Of a stretch of 64,000 bases of DNA, positions 9,712 through 18,515 are shown in pieces (the first letter of the stretch is position 1; every line of letters begins with the position of its first letter). Both the position numbers and the translations under genes were made by a program. The notes beneath the pieces are model-generated. The model searched no databases and was not told where the DNA came from. It saw nothing but the letters and a program-made list of their open reading frames with translations. The DNA is taken from the NCBI GenBank assembly GCA_025055235.1, contig JANWYN010000064.1:1-64000 (forward strand), in the 5' to 3' direction. Source of the DNA: Candidatus Roseilinea sp. GTDB lineage: Bacteria > Chloroflexota > Anaerolineae > J036 > Brachytrichaceae.

Positions 9712-11163
9712 TCATTTCATCGCCAGCCCGGCCCCGGTCAACAAGCCGGCCACGCTGCTGCTCATCAGGTTGAAGAACGGCGCAGCATACAGGCCGATCA
9801 CGAAGCACATGACGATCAACGGCGCGACCGAGGCGACCTCGCGCCAGTTCAGGTCGCGCAGCGCGTCGTTGGCCGGGTCGCGGCTCTCGCCGAGGAAGAT
9901 CTTTTGGAACATGGTGAGCAGGTATACCGCGCTGAGCACCATGCCGAAGGCGGCGAAGGCCGTCGCGAGTTGGTTAGCTTGGAAGGCGCCTTGTAGGATG
10001 ACGAACTCGCCGACGAAGCCGTTGAGCGCCGGCAGTCCAGCCGAGCTCAACACGAGGATCAGCGCCAGCGCGCCGTAGAGCGGCATCTTCGCCCACAGGC
10101 CGCCGAACTTATTCATCTCGCGCGTGTGCCGGCGCTCGTAGATGAAGCCGATGATCAGGAACAAGCCGCCGGTGCTCAGGCCGTGGTTGATCATCTGCAG
10201 GATCGCGCCCTGGATGCCGATCTGGTTGAGGGCGAAGATGCCCAGCAGGATGTAGCCCATGTGGCTGACCGACGAGTAGGCGACCAGCTTCTTCGCGTCG
10301 CTCTGCGCGAAAGCAACCACCGCGCCGTATAGGATGCCGATGACCGCCAGCGCGATCATCAGCGGGGCGAAGGCCGCGCTCGCCTCGGGGAAGAGCTGCA
10401 GGTTGAACCGGATCAAGCCGTAGCCGCCCATCTTCAGCAGCACCGATGCCAGGATCACCGAGCCGGCGGTGGGCGCTTCGACGTGCGCGTCGGGCAACCA
10501 GGTGTGGAACGGGAAGACCGGCACCTTGATCGCAAACGCGATGGCGAAAGCCAGGAAGAGCAGCGTGTTCGCTGCAAAGGCGCCGTTGTTGCGCGCGATG
10601 GCCTCCAGGTCGAACGAGCCGGCGTTGATCCCCAGCGCCAAGATGGCGATCAGCATCAGCACGCTGCCGGCCATGGTGTAGATGAAGAACTTGACCGACG
10701 CATAGGTGCGCCGCTCGCCGCCCCACATGCCGATGATGAAGTACATCGGCACCAGCGCGAACTCCCAGAACACGTAGAACAGGAACATGTCCAGGGCGAG
10801 GAACACGCCCAGCGTCGCCGTCTCCATCAGCAGCATCAGCGCGTAGTAGGCTTTCTCGCGTTCGTGGATGGATTCGCCGGAGAACCACAGCGCGATGGGG
10901 AAGATGAACGTAGTGAGCAGCACCAGCCAGATGCTGACGCCGTCCACGCCTAGCTTATAGCCGATGCCGAACTGGGGGATCCACGGCGCGGACTCGACGA
11001 ACTGGTAGCCGGCCTGCGCTGCATCGAAGCCGGCCAGCAACGCCAGCGAGAGGGCGAATGCGACCAGCGAGGCGCCCAGCGCGACGACCCGCGCCAGGCG
11101 CTGCGGCGCCAGCGCCACGATCGCCGCGCCGATAAGAGGAATGAACGTGATCAGTGAGAGCAT
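9712..11163 (-). CDS. nuoM: NADH-quinone oxidoreductase subunit M
   Basis: 483 aa antiporter-like proton-pumping subunit of complex I with about 14 membrane helices. Seen: LLMETATLGVFLALDMFLFYVFWEFALVPMYF region (pumping Glu in WEFALVP), FHTWLPDAHVEAPTAGS, SVSHMGYILLG and NHGLSTGGLFLIIGF. It is followed by lgt rather than nuoN, and preceded after 12 nt by the toxin-like hepT. Confidence 0.97.
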   Translation of the reverse strand: MLSLITFIPLIGAAIVALAPQRLARVVALGASLVAFALSLALLAGFDAAQAGYQFVESAPWIPQFGIGYKLGVDGVSIWLVLLTTFIFPIALWFSGESIHEREKAYYALMLLMETATLGVFLALDMFLFYVFWEFALVPMYFIIGMWGGERRTYASVKFFIYTMAGSVLMLIAILALGINAGSFDLEAIARNNGAFAANTLLFLAFAIAFAIKVPVFPFHTWLPDAHVEAPTAGSVILASVLLKMGGYGLIRFNLQLFPEASAAFAPLMIALAVIGILYGAVVAFAQSDAKKLVAYSSVSHMGYILLGIFALNQIGIQGAILQMINHGLSTGGLFLIIGFIYERRHTREMNKFGGLWAKMPLYGALALILVLSSAGLPALNGFVGEFVILQGAFQANQLATAFAAFGMVLSAVYLLTMFQKIFLGESRDPANDALRDLNWREVASVAPLIVMCFVIGLYAAPFFNLMSSSVAGLLTGAGLAMK

Positions 11164-11175
11164 CTCAGTCCTTAG

Positions 11176-11655
11176 CTACAGCCTCCAGAAATCAGCGAAG
11201 GCTGATAATTCTCTATTCACAAGCGCTTCTGCAGTTGGCAAAATACTTACAATCGCCTCTAGTTTGACAGGGTCGAAGTCGTATGTATATGCATTCCGCA
11301 CCACGTGGCGGAAGCGCCTTAATTCGTTGAGCGCCGTTTGAGTTTCGCTTCCGATCACTGCCGGTCTCACGCCAGGTGATTCATTTGCCATCTGCTCCAG
11401 CAATGCTTGGTGCCAATGCTCGCCCGACGGCATTGACTGATCAATTGACTGATCAATCGAAGTCGCGATCATTTCAAAAACGCGCTCGACGCCCGTATAA
11501 AAACTATGCAAGCTGAGCGCCACACTGTCAACGTACGCTTCATCGCCTGACACTTTCGCCCGTTGCCAGTTCCTGCTCGCTTTGTCGGCTTCGCGACGAA
11601 TGCCAACCAGCTCACGGCGAATGCGCTCGGCTGCCGCTAAGTAAGTGTCTTTCAC
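11176..11655 (-). CDS. hepT: HepT-like HEPN toxin
   Basis: 159 aa, all-helical in appearance. The segment RRFRHVVRNAYTYDFD (about residues 113-128) matches the HepT-like HEPN active site pattern (R, then RH, then Y). It overlaps the preceding MntA-like gene by 4 nt (ATGA), the standard HEPN/MNT toxin-antitoxin order with antitoxin first. HepT toxins cleave RNA, and MntA antitoxins AMPylate the toxin at the active-site Tyr. The pair sits inside the nuo operon between the dienelactone hydrolase and nuoM. Function is inferred from motif and pairing. Confidence 0.75.
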   Translation of the reverse strand: MKDTYLAAAERIRRELVGIRREADKASRNWQRAKVSGDEAYVDSVALSLHSFYTGVERVFEMIATSIDQSIDQSMPSGEHWHQALLEQMANESPGVRPAVIGSETQTALNELRRFRHVVRNAYTYDFDPVKLEAIVSILPTAEALVNRELSAFADFWRL

Positions 11656-12035
11656 AACAGCTGCGCTTCACCCAGAATGACCTCTCTCCACTCAGGCTTA
11701 CAATCTTCCATCGGAAGGAGATCAATATCGAAATCGCTTGAAAGCGCCTCAGCTACGCCCAGAGCCTCGAAGAATCTGGACGGCTCGAGTCCCCATACAG
11801 CAATGTCAATGTCCGAGTTGCGCGTATACCAATGACCATGCGCTAGTGAGCCGAATAGCATGACCTGCTTCGCGCCGAACTGTTCTTTGAGTGAATCGGC
11901 GACTTGCTTAGCGACCTGCAAAGCGCGGCTGCGACGCGCGAGCAAATCAGGCGTATCCCAGGCCGGCTTGCGGGCCAGGCCTGCGCGATACGCCTGAATC
12001 TCTTCTGCCGTCAAATCAGCTGCTGTCTTGGGCAT
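11652..12035 (-). CDS. mntA: MntA-like minimal nucleotidyltransferase antitoxin
   Basis: 127 aa. The nucleotidyltransferase motif GSLAHGHWYTRNSDIDIAV (about residues 62-80) has GS followed by the D-x-D metal pair. Start is the ATG at 12035, 2 nt after the dienelactone hydrolase stop; the frame is open further upstream, but that stretch lies within the hydrolase gene. The predicted role is AMPylation of the downstream HepT toxin. The N-terminal 40 residues (LTAEEIQAYRAGLARK) are helical and could contact the toxin. Confidence 0.8.
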   Translation of the reverse strand: MPKTAADLTAEEIQAYRAGLARKPAWDTPDLLARRSRALQVAKQVADSLKEQFGAKQVMLFGSLAHGHWYTRNSDIDIAVWGLEPSRFFEALGVAEALSSDFDIDLLPMEDCKPEWREVILGEAQLL

Positions 12036-12037
12036 AG

Positions 12038-12733
12038 TCAGACTAGATGTCTCTTGAAGAAGGCCACTGCGCGCGCCCAAGCATCCTTCGCCGCCTCGGG
12101 GACATACATGCCGTGGTCGGGGTTGTTGAAGGCGTGGCCGGCGTTCGGGTAGATGCGCACTTCGATGTCCTTGCCGGCGTCTTTGTAGAGCTTTTCGATC
12201 TTCTTCACCTGCACGACCGGGATGGCGCCGTCCGTCTCGCCGTAGATCGCCAGCACCGGCACGTTGACCTTCGCGACGTCCTCCGGCGTTGGATCGTAGC
12301 CGCCACCATACCAAGGCGAGATCGCGCCCAGGTGCGGGTAACGCTCGGCAGTCTTGTAGGTGAGCAGGCCGCCCATGCAAAAACCCATTAGGCCGATTTT
12401 CTTCGGCTGCACGCCGGGGTCGTTGCGCAGATAGTCCAGTGCCAGCGTGATCTCACGGATGGCCTTGTCCATGTTTTGCACGGTCGCCATCAGCATCTTC
12501 TGCGCTTCGTTCGGCTCGGTGGCGATCTTGCCGTGATACAGGTCAGGCACGAGCACCACGAAGCCGGACGTGGCCAAGCGCTGCGCCAGCTCGCGAATGT
12601 GCGGCTCGATGCCCCACCACTCCTGGATCAGCACGATGCCGGGATACGTCTTATCGTCGTCCGGCCGCACCAAGTACCCCTGCGGCGCAGGGTCGTTCGG
12701 ATCGGTATGAACGGTCGAAGCTTGAACGATCAT
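12038..12733 (-). CDS. Dienelactone hydrolase family protein
   Basis: 231 aa alpha/beta hydrolase. Seen: Glu of IQEWWG (about 37), nucleophile Cys in GFCMGG (about 117), Asp in GETDGAIP and His in NAGHAF, the Cys-Asp-His triad of dienelactone hydrolases. No signal peptide, so cytoplasmic. It lies between nuoL and the toxin-antitoxin pair. The true substrate is unknown; the family hydrolyses lactones and esters. A GGAGG is 5 nt before the ATG. Confidence 0.92.
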   Translation of the reverse strand: MIVQASTVHTDPNDPAPQGYLVRPDDDKTYPGIVLIQEWWGIEPHIRELAQRLATSGFVVLVPDLYHGKIATEPNEAQKMLMATVQNMDKAIREITLALDYLRNDPGVQPKKIGLMGFCMGGLLTYKTAERYPHLGAISPWYGGGYDPTPEDVAKVNVPVLAIYGETDGAIPVVQVKKIEKLYKDAGKDIEVRIYPNAGHAFNNPDHGMYVPEAAKDAWARAVAFFKRHLV

Positions 12734-12747
12734 GGCAACCTCCTACT

Positions 12748-12808
12748 CACGACTTCCCGACTCCCTACTTCAGCCTTCTGAAAGCTAGTCAGGAGTCGGA
12801 AGTCGGGA
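12748..12808. repeat. Heptamer foldback (GACTTCC / GGAAGTC)
   Basis: Lies between nuoL and the dienelactone hydrolase. The left arm reads cgacttcccgactccctactt, and the right arm ggagtcggaagtcggga is its approximate complement. The 7-bp word is degenerate. It can form a hairpin in the nuo transcript. Confidence 0.75.
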
Positions 12809-12809
12809 A

Positions 12810-14705
12810 TTACCTCGCATTCAGCACGAAATATGCCACAACCACGACTACGCCGACAAGCATGACCAGGCCGTAATTGCGCACGAAGCCGGTTTGCACG
12901 CTGCGCAGCGACCCGCCGAGGTTGCGGAACAAGCGCCCCACGCCGTTCACTGCGCCGTCAATCATGCCGACGTCAATCACCTGCGCGCACACCGTGCTGA
13001 TGACGTAGAAGGGCTTGACGATCGCCGACTTGTAGGCGTCGTCGAAGTACCAAGCCTTCGCCAGGAAGCGCCCCAGGCCAGTCTCGGCCTCGGCCTGTGC
13101 GCGCTCAGGGTTGCGATACAGAAACCACGCGCCGGCCAATGCGCCGATTGCCAGTGCGCTGAATACGGCCGCCAGGACGACATCGAACTTCGGCGCTTCG
13201 CCGTGCTGCACGACCGGCGCGAGCCAATCGGTGAGCGGGTGCGTGGCCGGGAAGTTGAACAGGCCGGCGAACACCGTGCCAATCGTCAGCGCGATCAGCG
13301 GCACGGTCATCAGCCAGTTCGACTCGACGACATGTGCAGCAGCGTCGCTGCGCGGCCGGCCGGCGAATACCAGCGCCAGTTGCCGGCCCACGTAGAACGC
13401 CGTCACCACCGAGCTGACGGCCAACAAAGCGAACACCGGCAGGTTGTGCTTGAAGGCGTCCAGCAGAATCTCATCCTTGGAGAAGAAGCCGGACAGCGGC
13501 GGCACACCGGCCAGCGCCAATCCGCCCAACAGGAAGGCGACGAACGTGACCGGCATCTTGCGCGCCAAGCCGCCCATGTGGCGCATGTCCTGCGCGTCCA
13601 AATGCGTGCCATGCGCAGCGTGCATGCCGTGCTCCATGCCGTGAATCACGCTGCCGGCGGCCAGGAACAGCGCCGCCTTGAAGAAGGCATGCGTGAGCAG
13701 GTGAAAGTCGGCGGCGATGAACGCGCCCAGGCCACAGGCCGTGACCATATAGCCGAGCTGGCTGACGGTCGAATAGGCCAGCACCTTCTTGATGTCGAGC
13801 TGGCGCAGTGCGCTCGTGCCGGCGACGAGCGCCGTCAGTGCGCCGATGATCGCGACGATGGCCTGCGTGGCCGGCGCGAGCTCATACAGCACGCTGGCGC
13901 GGATCATCATATAGACGCCGGCGGTCACCATCGTCGCCGCGTGGATGAGCGCAGACACCGGCGTCGGGCCGGCCATGGCATCCGGCAACCACACGAACAG
14001 CGGGATCTGCGCGCTCTTGCCCGCCGCGCCGATAAACAGTAGCAGGGTGATCAGTCCAATGGCGCCGGCCAACGCTTCGCCCTGCGCTTCGGCTTGCGCG
14101 AATACGTCGGCGAAGCTGAGGCTGCCGAACGTGACGAAGATGAGCAAGATGCCCAGCACGAAGCCGACGTCGCCGATGCGGTTGACGACGAACGCCTTGC
14201 GGCCGGCTTCGGCGTTCTTCAGGTTCTTGAACCAGAAGCCGATGAGCAGATACGAGCACAAGCCGACCAACTCCCAGCCCATGAACAGCACCAAGAAGTT
14301 GTCGGCCATCACCAGCACCAGCATGGACGCCAGGAACAGATTGAGATAGATGAAGTAGCGCTGGAAGCGCTCGTCGCCGTGCATGTAGCCCACGCTGAAC
14401 ATGTGGATGAGCGTGCCGACGCCGGTGACGATCAGCATGATGACGATGCTGAGCCGGTCCACCAGGAAGCCGAACGACACGTTGAGCGCGCCGGCGCTGA
14501 TCCATGGCGAGATGGTCGCGGCCAGGCGCGCATCTTCCGAAGCGGTCAACCGGCCGAACATCATCATGCTCACGGCGAATGAAGCTGCCGCAGCCAGCGT
14601 GGCCACGCCGCCGATGGCGCGTTCGCTCATGCGCCGGCCCCAAATTGTGTTGACCAGCAGGCCGAGCAGCGGGAATAGGATCGGTGAAAGGATGAATAGC
14701 TCCAT
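12810..14705 (-). CDS. nuoL: NADH-quinone oxidoreductase subunit L
   Basis: 631 aa, the largest antiporter-like subunit of complex I with a long C-terminal lateral helix. Seen: VGTLIHMFSVGYMHGDERFQRYF region, MGWELVGLCSYLLIGFW (pumping Glu), WLPDAMAGPTPVSALIHAATMV, YSTVSQLGYM and the His-rich loop HGMEHGMHAAHG after HAFFKAALFL. It is followed by a heptamer foldback rather than directly by nuoM. Confidence 0.97.
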   Translation of the reverse strand: MELFILSPILFPLLGLLVNTIWGRRMSERAIGGVATLAAAASFAVSMMMFGRLTASEDARLAATISPWISAGALNVSFGFLVDRLSIVIMLIVTGVGTLIHMFSVGYMHGDERFQRYFIYLNLFLASMLVLVMADNFLVLFMGWELVGLCSYLLIGFWFKNLKNAEAGRKAFVVNRIGDVGFVLGILLIFVTFGSLSFADVFAQAEAQGEALAGAIGLITLLLFIGAAGKSAQIPLFVWLPDAMAGPTPVSALIHAATMVTAGVYMMIRASVLYELAPATQAIVAIIGALTALVAGTSALRQLDIKKVLAYSTVSQLGYMVTACGLGAFIAADFHLLTHAFFKAALFLAAGSVIHGMEHGMHAAHGTHLDAQDMRHMGGLARKMPVTFVAFLLGGLALAGVPPLSGFFSKDEILLDAFKHNLPVFALLAVSSVVTAFYVGRQLALVFAGRPRSDAAAHVVESNWLMTVPLIALTIGTVFAGLFNFPATHPLTDWLAPVVQHGEAPKFDVVLAAVFSALAIGALAGAWFLYRNPERAQAEAETGLGRFLAKAWYFDDAYKSAIVKPFYVISTVCAQVIDVGMIDGAVNGVGRLFRNLGGSLRSVQTGFVRNYGLVMLVGVVVVVAYFVLNAR

Positions 14706-14709
14706 GCGG

Positions 14710-15771
14710 TTATAAACACTCTCGGATGATCTCGCGCAGCGCGTGCTCTTTGCGGCGCAGCTCGGTGAGCAGGGCCCACTGATTGCGCGCCCGATCGAAG
14801 TTGTGTTCCTCGTATGTTACCGGGTAATACACATCGCCGGCCAGATAATCGGTCAAGAAGCGCAGCGCTTGCATGTAAATCATAAACTCGCCCGCGTAGA
14901 ACAACAGCTCGCGCTCGAGCGCGGTGAGCGCGCCGCGCATTTCGGACAAATAGCCATCCATCAGCGCGGCGAAATACGCCTCGCGTACGACGACGCGGCT
15001 CACATCGCGCTCTTCCTCGGAGACTGGGCACACGTAGGTGCGCACCATGTCGCCGACGTCGGAGAGGATTTTGCCCGGCATCAGCGTGTCCAAGTCAATC
15101 ACGCACACGCCCTCGAACGTGTCTCGATGCAACAGCACGTTGTTGATCTTCGTGTCGTGATGCATCAGCCGGTCGGGCAACGTGCCGGCGCGAACCAGAG
15201 CAACGTATGTCTCCACGATGGAGGCCGCGGCGAGCATCGCCTCGATTAGCTGGGCTGCCTTGTGCTTGCGCGCTTCGTCTGCTGTGGCGACCGCGCGCTC
15301 GAAAGCCTCGAAGCGGAGCGCCAGGTTGTGGAAGTTCGGGATGGTCGGCTGAAATTCCGACAAATCAATGTTCGCGGTCAGCCGCGCCAGCCGGCCGAAC
15401 TGTTTGGCCGCTTCATAGGCTTGCTTCGGAGAAGCGGCTTCGTTCAATGCCACGGTGTCCGGCACGTAGGGCGTCAGCCGCCAATAGCCTGTGCCGTCGC
15501 AGTGCAGGTCGTCGCCGGCAGCGGTGGGGATGATGCGCGGGAAGAGATAGTCAGGTTGGGTGCGCGCCAGGTAGTCGCCGGCCAGCCGGTGATTGCGCGC
15601 GATGACCTGCGGCTGCTTGAAGACGTTGGTGTTGATGCGCTGCAGGATGTAATGCGCGTCGCCGGCGCGGTCGGTTGCCAGGTAGGTCTTGTTGATGTGG
15701 CCACAGCCGAACGGTTGCACGTCGAACCGTCGCGGTTCCAAACCGTATGCGGCTAACACGTGCGCGTCCAT
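14710..15771 (-). CDS. Phosphotransferase, APH/N-acetylhexosamine-kinase-like
   Basis: 353 aa kinase-fold protein. Seen: GHINKTYLA (nucleotide loop), YILQRIN (ATP-binding strand), the Brenner motif HDTKINNVLLH (catalytic Asp, metal-binding Asn) and VIDLDTL (metal Asp). The overall look fits N-acetylhexosamine 1-kinase and related sugar kinases, but an aminoglycoside or homoserine kinase-like role cannot be excluded. It is inserted between nuoK and nuoL, only 4 nt before nuoL, so the two are probably translated from one mRNA. Confidence 0.82.
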   Translation of the reverse strand: MDAHVLAAYGLEPRRFDVQPFGCGHINKTYLATDRAGDAHYILQRINTNVFKQPQVIARNHRLAGDYLARTQPDYLFPRIIPTAAGDDLHCDGTGYWRLTPYVPDTVALNEAASPKQAYEAAKQFGRLARLTANIDLSEFQPTIPNFHNLALRFEAFERAVATADEARKHKAAQLIEAMLAAASIVETYVALVRAGTLPDRLMHHDTKINNVLLHRDTFEGVCVIDLDTLMPGKILSDVGDMVRTYVCPVSEEERDVSRVVVREAYFAALMDGYLSEMRGALTALERELLFYAGEFMIYMQALRFLTDYLAGDVYYPVTYEEHNFDRARNQWALLTELRRKEHALREIIRECL

Positions 15772-15773
15772 CG

Positions 15774-15869
15774 TTCAACTTTCAGACCCACTCTCGACTT
15801 TCGACTCCCGATTTCTGTGAGCAGTTGGGAGTGGGGAGTGGGGGAGTCGGGAATGGGGAGTCGGAAGTT
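15774..15869. repeat. Heptamer foldback (GACTTTC / GGGAGTG)
   Basis: Fills the 100-nt gap between nuoK and the phosphotransferase. The left arm (actctcgactttcgactccc) and the right arm (five degenerate copies of GGGAGTG, 15828-15866) are roughly complementary around tgtgagcag. Confidence 0.85.
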
Positions 15870-15871
15870 GC

Positions 15872-16174
15872 CTATCCCCTCAGTGCCGCCAAGTCATCCA
15901 CGTTCGTGCTGCGCTTGGTGCGGAAGATCGTAACGATCAGCGCCAGGCCGACGGCGACCTCGGCTGCAGCGACCGCCATGACGAAGAACACGAAGATCTG
16001 CCCGTCGAGCTGCACCCAGCGATGCGCATATGCGACGAAAGCGAGATTGGCCGCGTTGAGCATCAGCTCGACCGACATGAAGATCAGCAGCGCGCTCCGG
16101 CGCAACAGCACGCCCAGCACGCCGATGATGAACAAGATGGACGAGAGGAAGACGACGAAGGTCGTGGAGTCCAT
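15872..16174 (-). CDS. nuoK: NADH-quinone oxidoreductase subunit K
   Basis: 100 aa with three membrane helices. Seen: [38 protein letters not shown] (the conserved Glu in MSVELMLN) and a second Glu in [12 protein letters not shown] chose the ATG at 16174, which gives the standard 100-residue NuoK and has an AGG 6 nt upstream. The frame stays open to 16276, but the extra 34 codons come from the heptamer repeat and are probably not translated. Confidence 0.95.
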   Translation of the reverse strand: MDSTTFVVFLSSILFIIGVLGVLLRRSALLIFMSVELMLNAANLAFVAYAHRWVQLDGQIFVFFVMAVAAAEVAVGLALIVTIFRTKRSTNVDDLAALRG

Positions 16175-16183
16175 GAGAGCCTG

Positions 16184-16272
16184 TTTGTGTGTTGTGTCTC
16201 GTGTATTCCGAGCGCGTGAAATATCAAACGCAAGACGTAAGACGCAGGACGCAAGATGTGGATACGCAATAT
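16184..16272. repeat. Heptamer element (GACGCAA word)
   Basis: Between nuoJ and nuoK. At 16228-16256 there are four degenerate copies of GACGYAA/GACGCAG. The region tgtgttgtgtctcgtgt (16187-16205) may be a partial opposite arm. Keeps nuoK's upstream frame open. Confidence 0.7.
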
Positions 16273-16275
16273 GCA

Positions 16276-16776
16276 CTACCTATTCCGCGTCAGCACCACT
16301 GCGCCGACCATCGCGACCAGCAGCAGGATAGACACGACTTCGAAGGGGAAGACATACGGGCCGAACAGCGACAGGCCGACGGCCAGCGGGCTGGAGTCGG
16401 CCAGCGCCGTCGCCGTCGTCGGCGGCTGCCGGGCGAACAGCACATAGAGCGCCAATCCCAGCAATATGCCGCCGAGCGCGATCGCCAGCGGCCGCTGGAA
16501 CGACGTCCCCGGCGGGTTCTCGCCCGGGCTGAGCCGCTCCGCGCCCAGCAACATGATGACGAACAAGAAGAGCACCATGATCGCGCCGGCATACACGCTC
16601 ACCTGCACGACGGCGATAAACGGCGCGTTCAGGACGAGGTAGATCACTGCCCCGACGCCGAAATTCAGCACCAGGAATAGCGCGGCGTAGATCGCGTTGC
16701 GGCTCAGCAGCAACCCAAGTGCCGAGGCGACGCTCACGGCGCCAAGCAAAATGAGAATGGGCAAGTCTGGGTTCAT
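16276..16776 (-). CDS. nuoJ: NADH-quinone oxidoreductase subunit J
   Basis: 166 aa, five membrane helices. Seen: [54 protein letters not shown], the NuoJ signature with its pi-bulge helix. The start overlaps the nuoI stop by 4 nt (ATGA), so translation is coupled. Confidence 0.96.
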   Translation of the reverse strand: MNPDLPILILLGAVSVASALGLLLSRNAIYAALFLVLNFGVGAVIYLVLNAPFIAVVQVSVYAGAIMVLFLFVIMLLGAERLSPGENPPGTSFQRPLAIALGGILLGLALYVLFARQPPTTATALADSSPLAVGLSLFGPYVFPFEVVSILLLVAMVGAVVLTRNR

Positions 16777-17297
16777 TGGCTTTCGTCAATGGGTGGGAAG
16801 GGCAAGATGGCGCGGTCGTATTTGCCCGGCGGCGTGCGCTGTGGCGTGGCCGGCACGTTGATCGGCGGCGATTCGAGCAACATCTCCTTGGTGTAGATCA
16901 TGCTCTCGCGTGTGTAGCCGGTCGGGAACTCGATCGGCTCGAGCACGATGGCGTTCGTCGGGCAGGCGTCTTCGCAGTAGCCGCAGAAGATGCAGCGCAG
17001 CATGTTGATCTCGTATGTCTTGGCGTAGCGTTCGCCCGGCGAATAGCGCTCCTCGTTGGTGTTTTCGCCGGCTTCGACGTAGATCGCGTCGGCCGGACAA
17101 GCCGCCGCGCATAGCGCGCAACCGATGCAGCGCTCGAGACCGTCTTCGTAGCGCTTGAGATGATGACGCCCACGGAAGCGCGCCGACATCGGCTTCTGTT
17201 GCTCGGGATACTGAATCGTCACCGGCTTGCGCGTCACGGTCTTGAGCACCGTCATGAAGCCGACCGGGATGCGGGTAAGCACGTCTTTCAAGCTCAT
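16773..17297 (-). CDS. nuoI: NADH-quinone oxidoreductase subunit I
   Basis: 174 aa ferredoxin-like subunit carrying clusters N6a and N6b: [12 protein letters not shown] and [12 protein letters not shown], both with full 4Fe-4S Cys sets. The C-terminal tail is Pro-rich ([13 protein letters not shown]). It links NuoB to the rest of the Fe-S chain on the peripheral arm. Confidence 0.97.
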   Translation of the reverse strand: MSLKDVLTRIPVGFMTVLKTVTRKPVTIQYPEQQKPMSARFRGRHHLKRYEDGLERCIGCALCAAACPADAIYVEAGENTNEERYSPGERYAKTYEINMLRCIFCGYCEDACPTNAIVLEPIEFPTGYTRESMIYTKEMLLESPPINVPATPQRTPPGKYDRAILPFPPIDESQ

Positions 17298-17304
17298 CTC
17301 TTGT

Positions 17305-17408
17305 TCAGATTGTCAGAAGTCAGATGATTGATGATTGATGATTAATGGATTGATGACTTGACGACCTGACGACGACATCCTCGAATCACCAATCATCACT
17401 CATGAATC
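17305..17408. repeat. Heptamer foldback (GATTGAT / ATCAATC)
   Basis: Fills the 112-nt gap between nuoH and nuoI. Left: gtcagaagtcagatgattgatgattgatga (about 17310-17340), then ttgatgacttgacgacctga. Right: atcaccaatcatcactcatga (17385-17406), roughly complementary to the GATTGAT run. Confidence 0.85.
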
Positions 17409-17409
17409 A

Positions 17410-18411
17410 TCACTTATACCCAGGCACGCCCAAAGTGATCAAGAATGCCGTCACGATCACGTTGGCGATCGCCACCGGCGTGAGCACTTTCCAGCCGAAG
17501 CTCATCAGCCGGTCGTAGCGCATGCGCGGCAGCGTCGCGCGCGTCCAGATCATCAACAGCAAGCAGGCAATGACCTTGATCGCGAAGTACACGACCGAGA
17601 GGATCGGCACCTGATCTACGAACGGCCCGCTCCAGCCACCCAAGAAGAAGGTGACGAACAGCGCGCTGACGGCGATCATCTTGACGTATTCGCCCATGAA
17701 GAACAGCGCGAACTTCATGCCGCTGTATTCGGTCATGAAGCCGGCGGTCAGTTCCTGCTCGGCCTCGACCAGGTCGAACGGCGCGCGCGCCAGCTCGGCC
17801 AGCGCCGTGATCGCGAAGATTGCTGCTGCAACCGGCTGGCGGAAGATGAACCAGCCCAAGATGTTGCCGGGCATCTGTGCCTCGACGATCTCGGCCAGGC
17901 TCGCGCTCGACGCCATCAGCACGACGGCGACGATGGACAGGCCCATGCCCAGCTCGTACGAGATCACCTGCGCCGAGGCGCGCAGGCCACCCAGCGCGGC
18001 GTATTTGTTGTTCGACGCCCAGCCGGCCAGCGTGATGCCATACACCGCTACGCCCATCACGCCGACCACGTAGAGCGCGCCGACATTGATGTCGCTGGCG
18101 AGTTGGAAGGCCGGCCCCTTGCCGACCGGGATTACTGCGAACAGGATGAGCGCCGGCACGACGACGAGCACCGGCGCGAGAAAGTAGATCGGCTTGTCTA
18201 CCCCGGCCGGAGTGATGCTCTCTTTGAAGATGAGCTTGAGGCCGTCGGCCAGCGGTTGGAGCAGGCCCATCGGGCCGGCGCGGTTTGGGCCGATGCGCGC
18301 CTGCAGCCGCGCCAGTACCTTGCGCTCCACCAGCGACAGATAGGCGAAGCCGGTCAGCAGCACAAAGACCAACACAACCGACTTCAGGGTGACTTCGAGT
18401 AGAGCAGGCAT
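17410..18411 (-). CDS. nuoH: NADH-quinone oxidoreductase subunit H
   Basis: 333 aa, eight membrane helices. Seen: [32 protein letters not shown] (quinone-channel loop), [27 protein letters not shown] and [19 protein letters not shown]. This subunit forms the quinone cavity at the membrane interface. Confidence 0.97.
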   Translation of the reverse strand: MPALLEVTLKSVVLVFVLLTGFAYLSLVERKVLARLQARIGPNRAGPMGLLQPLADGLKLIFKESITPAGVDKPIYFLAPVLVVVPALILFAVIPVGKGPAFQLASDINVGALYVVGVMGVAVYGITLAGWASNNKYAALGGLRASAQVISYELGMGLSIVAVVLMASSASLAEIVEAQMPGNILGWFIFRQPVAAAIFAITALAELARAPFDLVEAEQELTAGFMTEYSGMKFALFFMGEYVKMIAVSALFVTFFLGGWSGPFVDQVPILSVVYFAIKVIACLLLMIWTRATLPRMRYDRLMSFGWKVLTPVAIANVIVTAFLITLGVPGYK

Positions 18412-18417
18412 TCCGCT

Positions 18418-18510
18418 ATTTCACATTTCTCATCTTTCATCTTTCATTTCCGGACGAGCTGCGACAAATGGAAGATGAAAGATAAGAGATGAAAGATGAA
18501 AGATGACTAA
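18418..18510. repeat. Heptamer foldback (CATCTTT / AAAGATG)
   Basis: Fills the 104-nt gap between nuoG and nuoH. The left arm has three CATCTTT-type words (18428-18450). The right arm has five AAAGATG-type words (18470-18507). The arms are complementary around ccggacgagctgcgac. Confidence 0.9.
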
Positions 18511-18515
18511 TCTCC

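Noticed and set aside
11652-12380. Longer N-terminal extension of the MntA-like frame
   Set aside because: The extra 115 codons overlap the dienelactone hydrolase; its catalytic residues show the other strand frame is the real gene there.
9712-14705. nuoL or nuoM being a multi-subunit cation antiporter (Mrp)
   Set aside because: Both lie in a complete complex I set with NuoA-K, and have the NuoL/NuoM signatures; no MrpB-G genes.
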